From Primula veris (taxonomy: Eukaryota > Streptophyta > Magnoliopsida > Ericales > Primulaceae): a DNA stretch of 64,000 nt. The notes under the pieces are model-generated. The model made no database searches. It had not been told where the DNA came from and saw only the letters and a program-made list of their open reading frames with translations. The translations under genes and the position numbers were made by a program. How positions within the stretch are numbered: position 1 is the stretch's first letter; every line of letters starts with the position of its first letter. Shown piece by piece: positions 43,700 to 55,514 of this stretch. The stretch covers positions 8,331,816-8,395,815 of the forward strand of contig OY821742.1 of assembly GCA_963682055.1 (NCBI GenBank), given 5' to 3'.

Positions 43700-46600
43700 C
43701 ATATGTAATTCAAATATGGCTAATACAAGCTTGAAGCCATATACACTCTCTAGTCGTCTCATAAAGCACGAGTAGATCAGAGTGATTCGTTTGGAGTCAT
43801 TCCAATACCTCCAAGATATTGCCTTATTCCTAATGGTAAAGACATACCATGTTAGGAATATCCCTTATGCGGGTCTGATAAGTAACCGGCATCGGTATAA
43901 CCGAAAAAGGGTTGCGTTAATTCGAGTACCGAAGGGGGTAGGTATACTCGATGACGCAAATGGAATAAACTAGTCCACTTCCGAAATTACCATAAGGTAA
44001 GGGAATGTGTCTTTAGTGACATTTCGATGGCAGCGTGTTAGCGCGATGTTGTGTCGAGCTATACCATTCACAACATACGAGATGTTCATCCTAGCACATT
44101 ACACCAAGTACAATGATGCGCTTATTGTACTTAGATATGAACATGATGGTTCAATATCTCTTCATCGTCTCATCAGGGACGGACTGGATCTATATCAATG
44201 TCTAGTGATCGAACGATAATGGGAGAATCTGACAACTTAGCGTCATGATGACTAAAATGTCATAACACCTTCTGGGTGTAGTCTGAATCATGGACTTAGA
44301 TTCAATCTTTACGGGACTCGGTCATCAGGCCGAGTCACTACCGTGTCTTCCCAAGATCCTTCATCTCGAAGGAAAATCCAAAAATGGATCACGTAATAAA
44401 ACACGCAAGGGCATAATACTTGTTCAAGTATCCCAAGCTAATCAAGTACTCACTTAGGCGGGTATACCACATCCGTTCAGATTATATTAATCCATATAGT
44501 GAACGTCTCATTTAATTGAGATCGTGTTCCGTGGTCAGGAACTATTTGATTAAAGCATATGAAGTCACACAGGGACCTTCATCTATATCTCTTTGTCTAA
44601 ATCCCAATAGAGATAAAACCGTGACCACATTCATGGCTGCATACTCAGTTTTTTGGAAACTACTAAACTGGTAAAGTAGGGGACCGTTATAACGTCCATT
44701 ATGAGGAAATCAACCATCTCGTAATCAATTTCAAGGTGTGAGAGAAGCCTTGCGCTACTAGGAGAGCATTCTAAATCTAATTATTCTCATCACTTTTCCT
44801 TACGAATAACCAAATAAACGAACTCGTTTAACATTGGTGGTGTTGGAGCTACAGGTCCGAACACACTTTCGTTAAAGAGTCTACTTGGATTGCAAGTTTC
44901 CATTAGTCCAGTCTATTCTACGTTGACTTCAGGCAACATTACATGGTTCCCTATCATAATTTGCTCATATTATCAGTCGTCACCGAATATATGAACAAGT
45001 AATCAATGACAGTCTCGTTCGCTTCAATATCGTCTAAGATATCATCATCGACAGATATTTTAAGATTCTCAGGATGAGGAGGAAATCACACATCTCCTTG
45101 CTCCTTTATAATCTCGTGCGACAAACGAGTTTCAGTTCACCACCTCTGGGGCTGAACGAATTTGGAACCGGTCAACTTCCTCGTATCTTGGGAAGGACGA
45201 CAGACTGACGGCCGACGGCAGCGTCCTTTGCTTGGCGGGTTCGGTCAAAGCAACGTGTTACGACAAGAACACGGCGTCTGACATGGACGTCTATCCTTGC
45301 AAGCATTTTATAGCAGGTATAAATGATCTCGTGATATCTCATAAAATCATTAAATGCGTCTGGCATTTAGTTAGACTTGGGAGTCTATGCACTTACTTAT
45401 CATTAAGTGCAGTTTTGGGGATCAAGCTAAGACCGAATGGGTTATGCCACGTTACTTCACATCGTTCCTTATCAACGGTAACGTGCAAATCTCCCCCTAA
45501 CGACGGGAAAAACAGTCTTAGCAATGTCACTTTCGCATATCATGCGGTAAAGAGATTGCTTTCCAAGGTTACTCTATCAAATGATAGGTATGGGATTCAT
45601 AATCGACTTATGTCCCCTTCAGAGGTCCATATTTTGAACGCTATAGTGGCTCAATCAAAATATTAATTAATCACTCTAAATACGCGTTAATATGAGACTT
45701 CTGGCTCATAACCAGTAACCAACTGGTACGCATATGGTGTTTGAGTGTCTATGGGCCTCATAACGGACCAATGCAGCAAAATAGCATAACCCCACACAGA
45801 AATATAAATCTTGGTGCGCAAGACCAAGAACTGCGTGCAATCATTTGCAGTCGCATCATCAAACTTTCCGTGAGTCCATTTGGGTCTGAACATAATCGAC
45901 ATGATGTTCAGTTTCAATTTCCAAACTCAAGTAATTCAAATCGAAATTTTGATTCTTACTCTTCGGTATTATCAAGTCGATTAGACTTTTTAGGATAATC
46001 CGGATCATGAGCCATCAACTTAATGATAGGGCTAGAAGTTTAGGAAATGTTGCATTTTTGGGGACAACAATAATCATGTGACCTTATTGTCGATGCATCA
46101 ACCATAACCATTTATATTTATGGTCCGCCTTATGGTTGGATAAGTCCACAATAACTCCTTCAATTCTTTACAAGAATTCTACGAGTTCTTTTAGTGATCT
46201 TTACACATACTAGTCTTTCAAAGTGAGCATTAGTGGCATGAATTTCGGATTAATTACGAAATATATTCTCATAGAGAATCCAAATGCGATGCGATTATAA
46301 ATCAAGCGTCGTCTTTTGACCCGGGAATATCTCATCCGGTCAATGCCACAATATCAAAATGATCTTATCAATCGACGACAAGCGAATGATAGTACAGACA
46401 ATCATGTCTTAACATCTAAATCATTTATCATTTCGACGACACGCGAAATGATAAGGTAACTTTAAATGCTTTAAAGGATGTGGTAGCAACCACTTGAAAG
46501 ACATTTCAACTCCTCTAAGATACGCTTTTGGTCGTATTGAATGGAGGCTATGTAAAGAAATTTTAATTATTTCGTGAGGTATTACCAGATAACACTGGTT

Positions 46601-47700
46601 TTCTCGAATATTTTATAACTCAACAAGGTAAGACAGGACCTACATGAGTATAACGCCTCATATTTGACAAATCAATTTGGCTTTACCAAAGATTTCGATT
46701 TTGGAACGACAGGTCCAGAATCATTGTCACTGAGTGCTCTTTTAGGCAAGTAGTTGGTGAAATTATATGGTATACTGTTACCCACTATTTCCAAAAAAAC
46801 CAATTACACCACAAGTATTGCCTAAAATTTCATAATTTAAAGTTTGGTCATATTTTTCAAAGGAATTTGCTCAAAACACTTTAAATTATTTCGAGAAATT
46901 TCGTAAACAGGCAAACCATAACCCAAAAGTATGGTCCAAATGGAAAAATAATAATCCAAATGGAAAACATAATCCAGATGAGCGAAAAAATGGCTCAATG
47001 ATTTATCAAAATCTACAAAGAAAGGTATCAAACTCATTTGAGCCACAAAATCGGGGGTCTCAAGAATTTCCTTTCAATTAGCTTTAACCACATTAGCATC
47101 GGTTTTTCCACCTTTATAATAGTTGTGAACTATTTAAGGAGTAACCGTGCATGACATTTGTCTTTATAGCATAGAGTTGGCTCATTGAGCATTATCTCTT
47201 GTTTTGTGACAACGGGCCATATTGTTTCTTTCAATTACTGTCTTGGAGCCACAGGTTTTCGATTTTGACGATTGTCTAAAATCTCGCTTGGCTAAGCGAT
47301 TCATCGGGATCGCGACAGTTCGAGACAAATAACACTTGTCTCGGTTCTCGATTCATGGAAAAAAAATGTACACGAAGAGCATTAATATCAGGCAAACAAT
47401 TCGCCATTGACCCAATAGGATTAAAACTACTCACCGGGATAATTTTATTATCCAATAACAGATGGGAAATAAAGGAACATGGTGAATATAAATTCACGAT
47501 ACTGCTTATGAAATACAATTTCCAAGCTAGTATTTTGCTGAAGGATAGCTCCAATATGTCAATTTCAGACATTTGTTCACCATAGACGTCATCACGTCTC
47601 AAATGTGGCGGCGGAATAAAATCAACGCCTTAGCATTCATCTCGAGGGTAACAACAAACTCGTGTTTTACTCATCAAAGATGGCATCCAAAAAAAAAATT
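43700..47700 (-). pseudogene. Copia C gag-pol remnants
   Basis: On the minus strand the gag block is recognisable at about 47600-47280: EQMSEIDILE, then QYRE-like and MNREPRQ-like residues with frame changes, matching the copia gag pattern GE-IT-DML-K-F-TFH...NHESRPTG. Positions 45900-43700 correspond by order to integrase, RT and RNase H, but only short pieces are readable. No frame exceeds about 150 codons. Pol assignment is inferred from position. Confidence 0.55.
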
Positions 47701-48715
47701 TGGGCATCACATTTTCACACATCAGGGTGAGTAACATGTGGTGACGGATTAAAATCAACGTTTAAACAGTTATTTCGCAAGTATGTTTTACGATTTTTTC
47801 TCATCATAGATGGCATCCAACATGTGTTGGGAGTTCTGGATTATTTATCATATAAAACGACTGGTTTATATGTTTATGGTTTGCACAAGTATAAACTTTA
47901 TTTCAAAACGACAGGTTTGAAAAATAGTTTTGCTTTTAATGTGAATAGATTCTCATTGATCGAACGATAGGTCGATACAGAGACACCAATTCAGCGAAAC
48001 ATACATCATTATATAAACACACTCGGAAAAATTATTATTTAGTCAACCCCTTTCGGTAGCTCTACTTGAAAAACGACCAGGAAAGACAGTGAGGGTGGAG
48101 GGCACGAATGCCACTTAAAACCCGACCTCATTAGGATATCGACTTCCGCATATATCTTTCCTAGACATCGTATCCAAATAGGTGAGCCTATTTAGGGAAA
48201 ATTCATAATTTTTCCAACTTAAATGTGAAAATATATGATTTCGCAAATTAACATATTATACATATGTGTACATGGCAATAAATAAATTAGTACATGATTA
48301 ACTAATATTTTAGATTGTACATGTTTGCATGATTAGCATATATATTGCAATATATATTTTCTAATAAGGAAATCAAATTAATCAAGATTATCATCAATCT
48401 AGAATTTATTAGTAATTATCAATTTACACTAGCAAGATTTAGTCAATATTTTATTATTATATTGCTATATGTGTAAGTTCTATACATGGTAACTAAATCA
48501 TTCATGTACGTAATATATTTTATTTACCAATTTATAATATACACCCAATTTCCATACATGTTAATTTTAACATGCAAGCAAGCAATATATTTTTAATTAT
48601 CAATTAATTCTATATATGGTAATTTTTTTTAACATGCAAAGTGGTTAAATTTACATGGAAACATATCAATTTATTCAATTAACATGCAATTTTTTTTTAT
48701 TCACTTGCCTTTTTA

Positions 48716-48750
<35 letters not shown>

Positions 48751-49531
48751 TGTGGGTGAATATTTAGACCGAATATTGACTTTTATAACACATATATACT
48801 GTTTTTATACATGTAATATATTACAGTGACTATCCGTGTAATTTCAGCAAACTATATATCTATTTACAGCATTATTATAGCTTCAGTCCATAATTTCAGA
48901 CAAGTTTCAATTTAATCCTTTAGTAATTAACATGCACAGTCAATAGTTTCAGCGAATTACAAAACAGTCCTACTGTTTTCAGTTTTTTTTTTACAGATTT
49001 AATCCCACAGATTAATACATGTTTTACAATTACATTATTTCCGATTTACAACCCGATTATATGTCTTTTACTGATTTTGTTTGTATAAAAATACAATTTT
49101 ACAGTACACTATACATATTACATATAAGTTGGTTTTTATAGACAGATTGATCATGTTAGACGGTAAAAAAAATCTATCACGCATAGTTTTTTTTTCTTCA
49201 ACAAATACATGCAATTTGGGTTATTTTGTTACGATCATATATAGTTATTCATACAAGTAACAAAATCTAATACACATGGATTATATACTACTGGATATTT
49301 ATCATGTTTTAGTTATCCATAAAATAATACGTGCGATCACATATATGGAATAAATTAAGTTTTGAATTCGGTACCTTATACACGGTATGTTAGTGAAGGT
49401 CGATATAGCAAAACTCTAAAAACCCGGATAAACCTCAAGGTTTATAAATACCCAATATCCGTGCGTTTACCAAAAATCTCCAATATCCGCGAGCGTATAT
49501 CCTATTCTCCGCGAGAAAAGTGCCGATAACG

Positions 49532-49765
49532 TGTTCTGTGACATATTAGCTCGTTATAGATATATATAGAGATATGTATAGATATAGAGAGAGGTATGAG
49601 AAACAACAGACAAAGTGATTATTCATTAATATGATTGTACTCAGAAATACATCAAAAGACCCCTGACCCTCTTTATATAATAGAGGGTAGGGTTACATAT
49701 GCTAGTAAAGCCCAAGATAGACTCAATAGAGTAAGGCCCAAGATGGCCAATAATATCCTACAACA
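49532..49765 (-). repeat. 5' LTR of copia C
   Basis: 234 bp partner of 42584-42817. Confidence 0.92.
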
Positions 49766-52320
49766 GTTATATCCATTGTTAACTAAAATAGTTAGCTAAC
49801 AGTATATTTTTTTGTCTGCATTAGTTATGTTAAATCATGTGTTATATTTGTAAATGTTAAAAAATTTGTTAAATATAACAATATTTTTAATATTGTTAAT
49901 TGATAATATGACAAAATACCATTAATTTGAAAGTGAACTCTATTTCAATTATTACTATTTTAGTTCCTATTTTAGTGGGGTTTACAAAATGATTAATTAA
50001 TGAGATTTCAATTAATAATTAATTTTAATTAAAATTATATAATTTTATTAAGTTAATACACTAATATGAATGTTAAATTTAACTTTCACGTATTTGAAAT
50101 AGCAATTCATGAGATCGGCTTGAACAATATGATAGCCAAAAGAAATATCGAATTAGTAAATTAAATTAGATATGACATAAACACTGAATAAGCTAATCAG
50201 TAATAATGCAAAAAGAAATCTTGTGCTCACTTCTTTCAGAAATTGTGGATGTATGAATTTACAAAATTTGTGACGATGAATATTCCTCAGGATGAAAAAA
50301 CGTCAATAAATTGAAGATGGTCCCACAAGCAATTTTTTAAACCACACATTTTTTTTGCAATTTCCAGTGACCTAAAATGTTTAGTGAGAGTCATATAATC
50401 CATATTACATTTTACCACACCTTTTTTTTTTCTTCATTGCAATAAACAAACTAAAGAGATTACTGATTATTGAGTTTCTCCAAACCAAAACCATGCAAAA
50501 TCAATTATTTTAAAGTAGCTCTAATTTGTACATTTCTTCAAAAGGCATATCACGAGCACCTATAACGGCAAGCACAACTTCAAGTTTTGGGCCATACTCG
50601 ACATCGAAGATTGTAGGTGGGATTCAGGTTTTATATTAAGTTTACGACCCATATCCTCTCAAAACGAGTCTCTCAAGCCAACTATACGTTATATGATCGA
50701 GTCACTTTTTAGTGAACACGTTCTTTAAACTATACGTTATATGATCGAGTCACTTTTTAGTGAACACGTTCTTTAAACTATACGTTATATGATCGAGTCA
50801 CTTTTTAGTGAACACGTTCTTTAAATAACATGGTAGATCAAGTCGTGCACAAAAACATGTGCATGGCAACTATTACATATAAAATGAAGATCAAGATATG
50901 GAGTAAGGCGTCGTATACATGTCTTCTTATGTATGGATTGGCCCACCGGAATTACTAATTTGTTAGGCATGCCTTCACCCGGAATCGACTTATTTAAGTT
51001 GCAATCCCGCTACATTAATTTCCTTCTCCTCATATGTCTCTCCATGCGTTTTCTTCCCCTCTATTTTCGTTTCCTTTCCTCGTATCTCCAACACCACCAA
51101 TCACTGTGGCCTTCACAATATTACCCGCGGTCTACATCTCGATGTAGAGGAGCTCCACAAGCTTAACTCTGCCGTCAAACCACTCTGCCTAGTTAATGAT
51201 TGTCATTTGTCATCGAAGTTATACAAAATATTAATATATCAATTATGAACTTAAACAAATCAGACCTTGCCTTAAGTGAGAGATGCGCCATGGTTTTAGT
51301 GTTTTGATCTTTTTTTTATATATCTTAGCTAGTTTGTTTTTCAGAAAAAAAAATGTTAAAGTCCTTCAAGAAAATGGTATTGTTAATTTTTAACTGTGAA
51401 CGAGTCGAAGGCATCGGAATTATACATCCGTTAATGAGATCCTAACACTGTTTCTTAAGGTTTTCGGACACGTTCCTCTCGCTTTTCGGACCTAGCTAGT
51501 CTCTGTCTCGTACTCCTTCCAATCTAGTTTCTGACATGGGACTACAACTTAAACACACTGTAGAAAAAGGATTGCAATTCAAATACGTTCGTATTCGAGA
51601 CCTTAGAATAATTACTCCAAGGTCTTGTTTCGTTACAACGCTGGAAGGTCAGGATTAGTCTACAAGTCCTAAATAGCCGATAAACGATGTGTTTGGTTAC
51701 GTAAAGTGCAACCGGATTACGGCTCATTGGTGACCAATCACCTTTTAATAAGATTCTTATTCATAAGTCACTACTCTTATAATTTTTTTAAATATAGGTC
51801 ACCTTAATAATTCACTTTTAAGATTTTCACACTTTAATATTTTTTTTTTACTTAATAATTCAAGCAAATACTAAAAAAAAAACTAAAAAAACTTGATTAT
51901 CTTTCAAAAAAAGATTATAATATCTTTTTTTTAGCTTAAAAACAACTTTTAAACTCGTTTCTACATTTTAATATCTTTACCGTATAGATTTAAGTTATTT
52001 TTTAAGCTTAAAAATAGTTTAAAAACAGCTTTGAAGCTCTTTTTTATTGGGCCGAGTGACTAAAACTTAAAAAAAAATCGGTTCAGCAATTGAACTCGAA
52101 AAATCTTATGAAAGATGACCTCTATATAATATTCTCACCGGATTATCAGGACGGACCGGTCCATTTTTGCATTATTTGCAATACCATAATGGGCATGGTA
52201 TTAGACTAGTACAATCTCATCTAGATTGTTAATCCGATCGTTATTTCAAACCCGCTAAAAATCCGGACCCGATTAGTAATTTAGTAAGTATTTAAAAGAA
52301 AGGTCCAAAAGTTTTTACAA
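49766..52320. other. Intergenic, no gene recognised
   Basis: AT-rich DNA. A 77-codon frame at 50933-51166 and a 61-codon frame at 51727-51542 resemble no family I know. The only organised structure is the 48-bp tandem repeat at 50682-50825. Confidence 0.6.
50682..50825. repeat. 48-bp tandem repeat, three copies
   Basis: Units start at 50682, 50730 and 50778 and are identical by eye: CTATACGTTATATGATCGAG then TCACTTTTTAGTGAACACGT and TCTTTAAA. Each unit contains CACTTTTTAGTG, an inverted repeat with a 4-bp stem. Confidence 0.93.
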
Positions 52321-52322
52321 AA

Positions 52323-52412
52323 AGCCCATTATGTTTTTTTATTTTAACTTTTGAGTCCAAATAAAAGTCGGCCCATTCCATAACCATTCAGCCGCCTTTA
52401 GCTAAAACCCTA
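52323..52412 (+). promoter_or_regulatory. Promoter with two site II elements and a telo-box
   Basis: AGCCCA (52323-52328) and GGCCCA (52370-52375) are TGGGCY site II elements on the minus strand; AAACCCTA (52405-52412) is a telo-box. This combination is known from plant promoters of ribosomal protein and snoRNA genes. A TC run and TATATATATA (about 52436-52458) follow. It precedes the snoRNA genes at 52648-53322 by about 240 bp, so it probably drives them from RNA polymerase II. Confidence 0.7.
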
Positions 52413-52647
52413 CTCACCATAAAACTCAAATCTCTCTCTCTCTCTCTCTATATATATACGTTATATAACTTTTCCTTTCAATATCGATATATTTCAATTT
52501 GCTTATTTTTTTATGATATGATCATCTCTCTTAAATCTTAACTGTCTATTCTCTTTATCTCTATTTTGCCTACTTATTTTCTTAAATGAAATTTTAGATT
52601 AGCTTATATAATTCATTATGTTTTAATTAAATATATGTAAAATGATT

Positions 52648-52740
52648 TGGTGTGATGAAGAAATAAAGATGTGGACTAGAGTTTCTGATCTGAGTTCTTC
52701 TCTCAGTTCTGACGACTAACCCTTGGCTGTCTGAGCACTT
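52648..52740 (+). ncRNA. Box C/D snoRNA 1 (two 25S guides)
   Basis: Box C GTGATGA (52652-52658), D' CTGA (52685-52688), C' TGACGA (52710-52715), box D CTGA (52731-52734). Weak terminal pairing GGTG/CAC. Guide before D: CCCTTGGCTGT (52720-52730), complementary over 11 nt to ACAGCCAAGGG of 25S rRNA; the box D+5 rule points to the second C of GCC. Guide before D': GGACTAGAGT (52673-52682), complementary over 10 nt to ACTCTAGTCC of 25S, pointing to the U of GACUC. The two targets are close together in the same rRNA domain. rRNA sequences are from memory. It would direct 2'-O-methylation with fibrillarin in the nucleolus. Confidence 0.85.
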
Positions 52741-52801
52741 TTTTTATTTTTTATTTTTTTTGTTAATTATATTATAACTAATACTAAATAAATTAGTTTC
52801 A

Positions 52802-52889
52802 AGGCTAATGATGATAATTTTAATTATCTTAGCGGATTTCAGTGAGGTTTTTTAAATCAATGATCTGTTTGTTACACACACTGAAGCCT
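52802..52889 (+). ncRNA. Box C/D snoRNA 2 (two adjacent 25S guides)
   Basis: Terminal stem AGGCT (52802-52806) / AGCCT (52885-52889), perfect. Box C ATGATGA (52808-52814), box D CTGA (52881-52884), C'-like TGATCT (52861-52866), D' degenerate (AGTGA at 52841). Guide before D: TTGTTACACAC (52869-52879), complementary over 11 nt to GTGTGTAACAA. Guide before D': CTTAGCGGATTTC (52828-52840), complementary over 13 nt to GAAATCCGCTAAG. In the 25S rRNA as I recall it these two targets are almost contiguous (GAAATCCGCTAAG then GA then GTGTGTAACAA). Such double complementarity is very unlikely by chance. Confidence 0.9.
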
Positions 52890-53197
52890 CTTTTTTTTTT
52901 TATTATTATTTCCCTTTGTTTTGTTTATTCTTTGCTAATATTAGTACTTTGTTGTTAGTATTAGTTTTGAGTTAGATTGGAAATTCTTATTTATTGAATA
53001 AATTTTAAACTTTTATTTAAAGCTGTAACAGGGCATCAATTTTTATTCTTTGCTAATGATAGTGATATAAACTTGTATTAGTTTTGAACTAGATTTAAAT
53101 TTATTTTCTTAAATAAAAAATCTTCATTATTAAGGTGAACCAACATAATCGTTGTCTGTTTAAGTTTTATCAATATTGCAATTCAATAAATAAATAT

Positions 53198-53322
53198 GGT
53201 GCAATGAAGAGGTAAAGCACGTAAGGGTGTGAAAGGGCAGTGGAATTAAGAGGTTTAAATTAAAAAAAGCCTCTCCGTGATCCCATTTTTCATAAAAACG
53301 ACTTCTCCTTCCACTGAGCACT
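53198..53322 (+). ncRNA. Box C/D snoRNA 3 (18S guide)
   Basis: Terminal pairing GGTGC (53198-53202) / GCACT (53318-53322), one G-U. Box C-like ATGAAGA (53204-53210), one change from consensus; box D CTGA (53314-53317). Guide before D: ACGACTTCTCCTTCC (53298-53312), complementary over 15 nt to GGAAGGAGAAGTCGT near the 3' end of 18S rRNA (from memory); the +5 position falls on the second A of GGAAGG. At about 125 nt it is long for the class; an internal AGAGG...CCTCT pairing (about 53249-53277) could fold the extra length. Confidence 0.8.
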
Positions 53323-54441
53323 ATTTATTTATAAACTCTAAATGTTTTAATTGATGTTGTATTTTATTGAAGAATTTGCTCCCTTTTACCAATTCTGAAG
53401 GATAAAATTGGTTCCTTTAGGTATAATGGCTTGGGCGCTATATTAATTATTTAGTGGTTTATCCTGATTGCTGGCTTATATATTAGTGCCATTAAATCCC
53501 GGAAAGGCTACTAACATTTCATACATATGCATGTTCTTGAAATTGATAGCGATAAATGTTGGTTTTGATAATATTCTAGTGGACAATAAGACTATTAACA
53601 ATCGTTTTTGAGTACAGTATTAATCATTACTGACAAATAAATAATATAATTGACGTGTATTACGACTAAGTTTGCTCTTTTAATTTACAATAGCCAATAG
53701 AAATTGAGAACCAATCGATTGTAGCCAAACTATTTGATACTAATCTTTACATAATACTATCTCAATTGAAAAAGTTGTAGTGATTGAATTATGAGCAAAC
53801 GGTGAGAAATTAAACTTGTCCGGCTTGTTAGTATCACCGGTTGTGTTTTTATTGTTTAACAAACCAAAAATGAATGAATGAAATATTAACAAAAACATGT
53901 TTACCAAAAAAAAGTAAATCAATTGAACATAAACACAATATTCTTCATTTGTTCAGAACTTGCTTGCTTAATAATTGAGCACAATGGGTAGATTCATTAC
54001 TATTAATCATTTACTGATGTAGATCGTATGAGTTGCTAAATCAATTATAATAATAAAATAGGTACTGTGAAAGAATAGTGGGAAGTTGAAAACTACTAGT
54101 ATATGAGGATTTGATGGCAACACCTCTTACTCTCACTTCGTCAGAGTCAAATTTACTGTGGCGGTAAAAACTGTTTCTGATCTAGCTCTTTTTGGTTTAA
54201 TTTTACTCCTAATTCAACTCTCATCAGATGCTTTATTTCATATTCTCTAGTAAGCTCACTCTAATTTTAGTGTAGTTGTTTAGTAATAATTGATTCACAA
54301 TTTTCACCACAAAATTGAAACAAGTATTCCCAGTGGATAAAAATACTAGAGAAAAAAGGAAAAACTAAAAGACAAGGATTTTTGGAGAAAAGTAAGGCTG
54401 TCTTGCGTAAAAAAACAGAAACAGATAAAAGCTAAAAATAC

Positions 54442-54442
<1 letters not shown>

Positions 54443-54478
<36 letters not shown>
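54443..54478. repeat. (AT)n microsatellite
   Basis: About 17 AT dinucleotides, directly abutting the CTAG end of the Helitron-like element 2. Confidence 0.9.
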
Positions 54479-54479
<1 letters not shown>

Positions 54480-54788
54480 TAGTAATCGTGCCCCACGCTT
54501 TGCGTGTGAGACGCGTAATGCGATAAAATTTAGAAAATAAGTGTAGTTATGATACAAATATTTGAAGAATAAAAAAAAAGATAAGAGTATAAGATGAGAA
54601 GACTAAAAAGAATTTTGAGAGCTTAAATAGGGATAAAAAGTGTTATTAGTTATTACTTTTTCTCTATTTTTTTATGAGAATATGGTATTGTGGTAATTAA
54701 TAAAAAAGTGTAAGGGTATTTTTTAAAAAAAATGATAAAATTTGACAGCGTCAAAAAATCTTGGGTTGGCTTATTATAATAGTATAGA
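54479..54788 (-). mobile_element. Short non-autonomous Helitron-like element 2
   Basis: 310 bp, minus strand. Begins TCTATACTATTATAATAAG after an A, ends in hairpin CACGC-AAA-GCGTG followed 11 bases later by CTAG. Same family as 41962-42255. The base after CTAG is A, not the expected T, perhaps because of the adjoining AT microsatellite. No ORF. Confidence 0.75.
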
Positions 54789-55514
54789 TATGCATATTTT
54801 CTTAATCTAAAAAGTATTTAAGCATATTGCTTTTCAAAGAAGAAGGATTACATACAACGGTATCGTCCGCTAAGAATAATACTGCTAGAAAAGCATCCAA
54901 ACAAACTTTTGAAATTTTCTCAAAAAAAACATAGCGAGTGTTTCTTGAATGCTGGTCTGCCTGATCCAAATAGAGAGCTAAATTTTTGCAGGTTACTAGC
55001 CAAATTACAATTTGGTTCTTTCCAAGATAAAGTTCTTGATAAAATTGTATAAGTGCAAGAGCAGTATTCGGAATCTCGGATATTTAATTTTTTTGTTTTT
55101 TCTGTATTACCTACCAATTCAACCCCTTATTTTCACTAATTATCTTCTCACATTATCCTATAATCATTCTTAAATGATAGTCATCAGATTAAATCGATCT
55201 AGATGCCGAATTTACTTGTGGAGTCCCAAACGATGTGTTTGGTGTACATACATAGCATGACCCAACGGGGAGAACTAGAAGCCTAGAACACGAGTAGAAA
55301 GGTGGGAAAAACTGTCTTTTTTGAAGCAAAATATTTTTTCAACTATTTTATCATCAAAAGTCGCTTTTATCCTCTATAAGTTGGTTGTAAACCTTTTAAA
55401 AAAAATATGGTTGTAAACAAAGGTAAAAATGGAAATGGAAAATACTGCACGTTTTTAGCTAGCCTCATTTCACAATTTCTAGAGAGAAACCAAGTTAACA
55501 GTCTGGAAAATAGA

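Larger units (their letters stand above)
42584..49765 (-). mobile_element. Ty1/copia element C, minus strand, highly decayed interior
   Basis: 7182 bp. LTRs 42584-42817 and 49532-49765 (TGTT...TACAACA), perfect target duplication GTTAT (42579-42583 and 49766-49770). The purine tract on the minus strand is rc of ctcccca (42818-42824). The sequence after the 5' LTR on the minus strand, CGTTATCGGCAC, resembles a half-tRNA-Met type PBS (weak). The interior holds only fragments of gag and pol, plus about 1.5 kb of AT-rich leader (48000-49500). The LTRs differ by about 17 of 234 positions by eye. Confidence 0.9.
53323..55514. other. Intergenic downstream of snoRNA cluster
   Basis: AT-rich, no protein gene recognised. 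It contains an AT microsatellite (54443-54478) and the Helitron-like element 2. No further convincing C/D pair was found, though a weak candidate at about 54108-54205 was considered. Confidence 0.6.

Noticed and set aside
44007..45666. Plus-strand frames of 70-144 codons within copia C
   Set aside because: They are antisense to the decayed minus-strand pol region and carry no family signature.
50933..51166. 77-codon plus-strand frame
   Set aside because: No recognised motif, no splice-linked partners, no similarity to a known family that I could see.
53430..53520. Possible H/ACA-like RNA after the C/D cluster (ATTAAA hinge, ACA near 53513)
   Set aside because: No convincing pair of stems; hinge and ACA are expected by chance in such AT-rich DNA.
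54108..54205. Possible fourth C/D snoRNA (TTGATGG ... CTGA with GGAT/ATCT pairing)
   Set aside because: Box C is off consensus, terminal pairing is weak, and the segment before CTGA matches no rRNA sequence I can recall.
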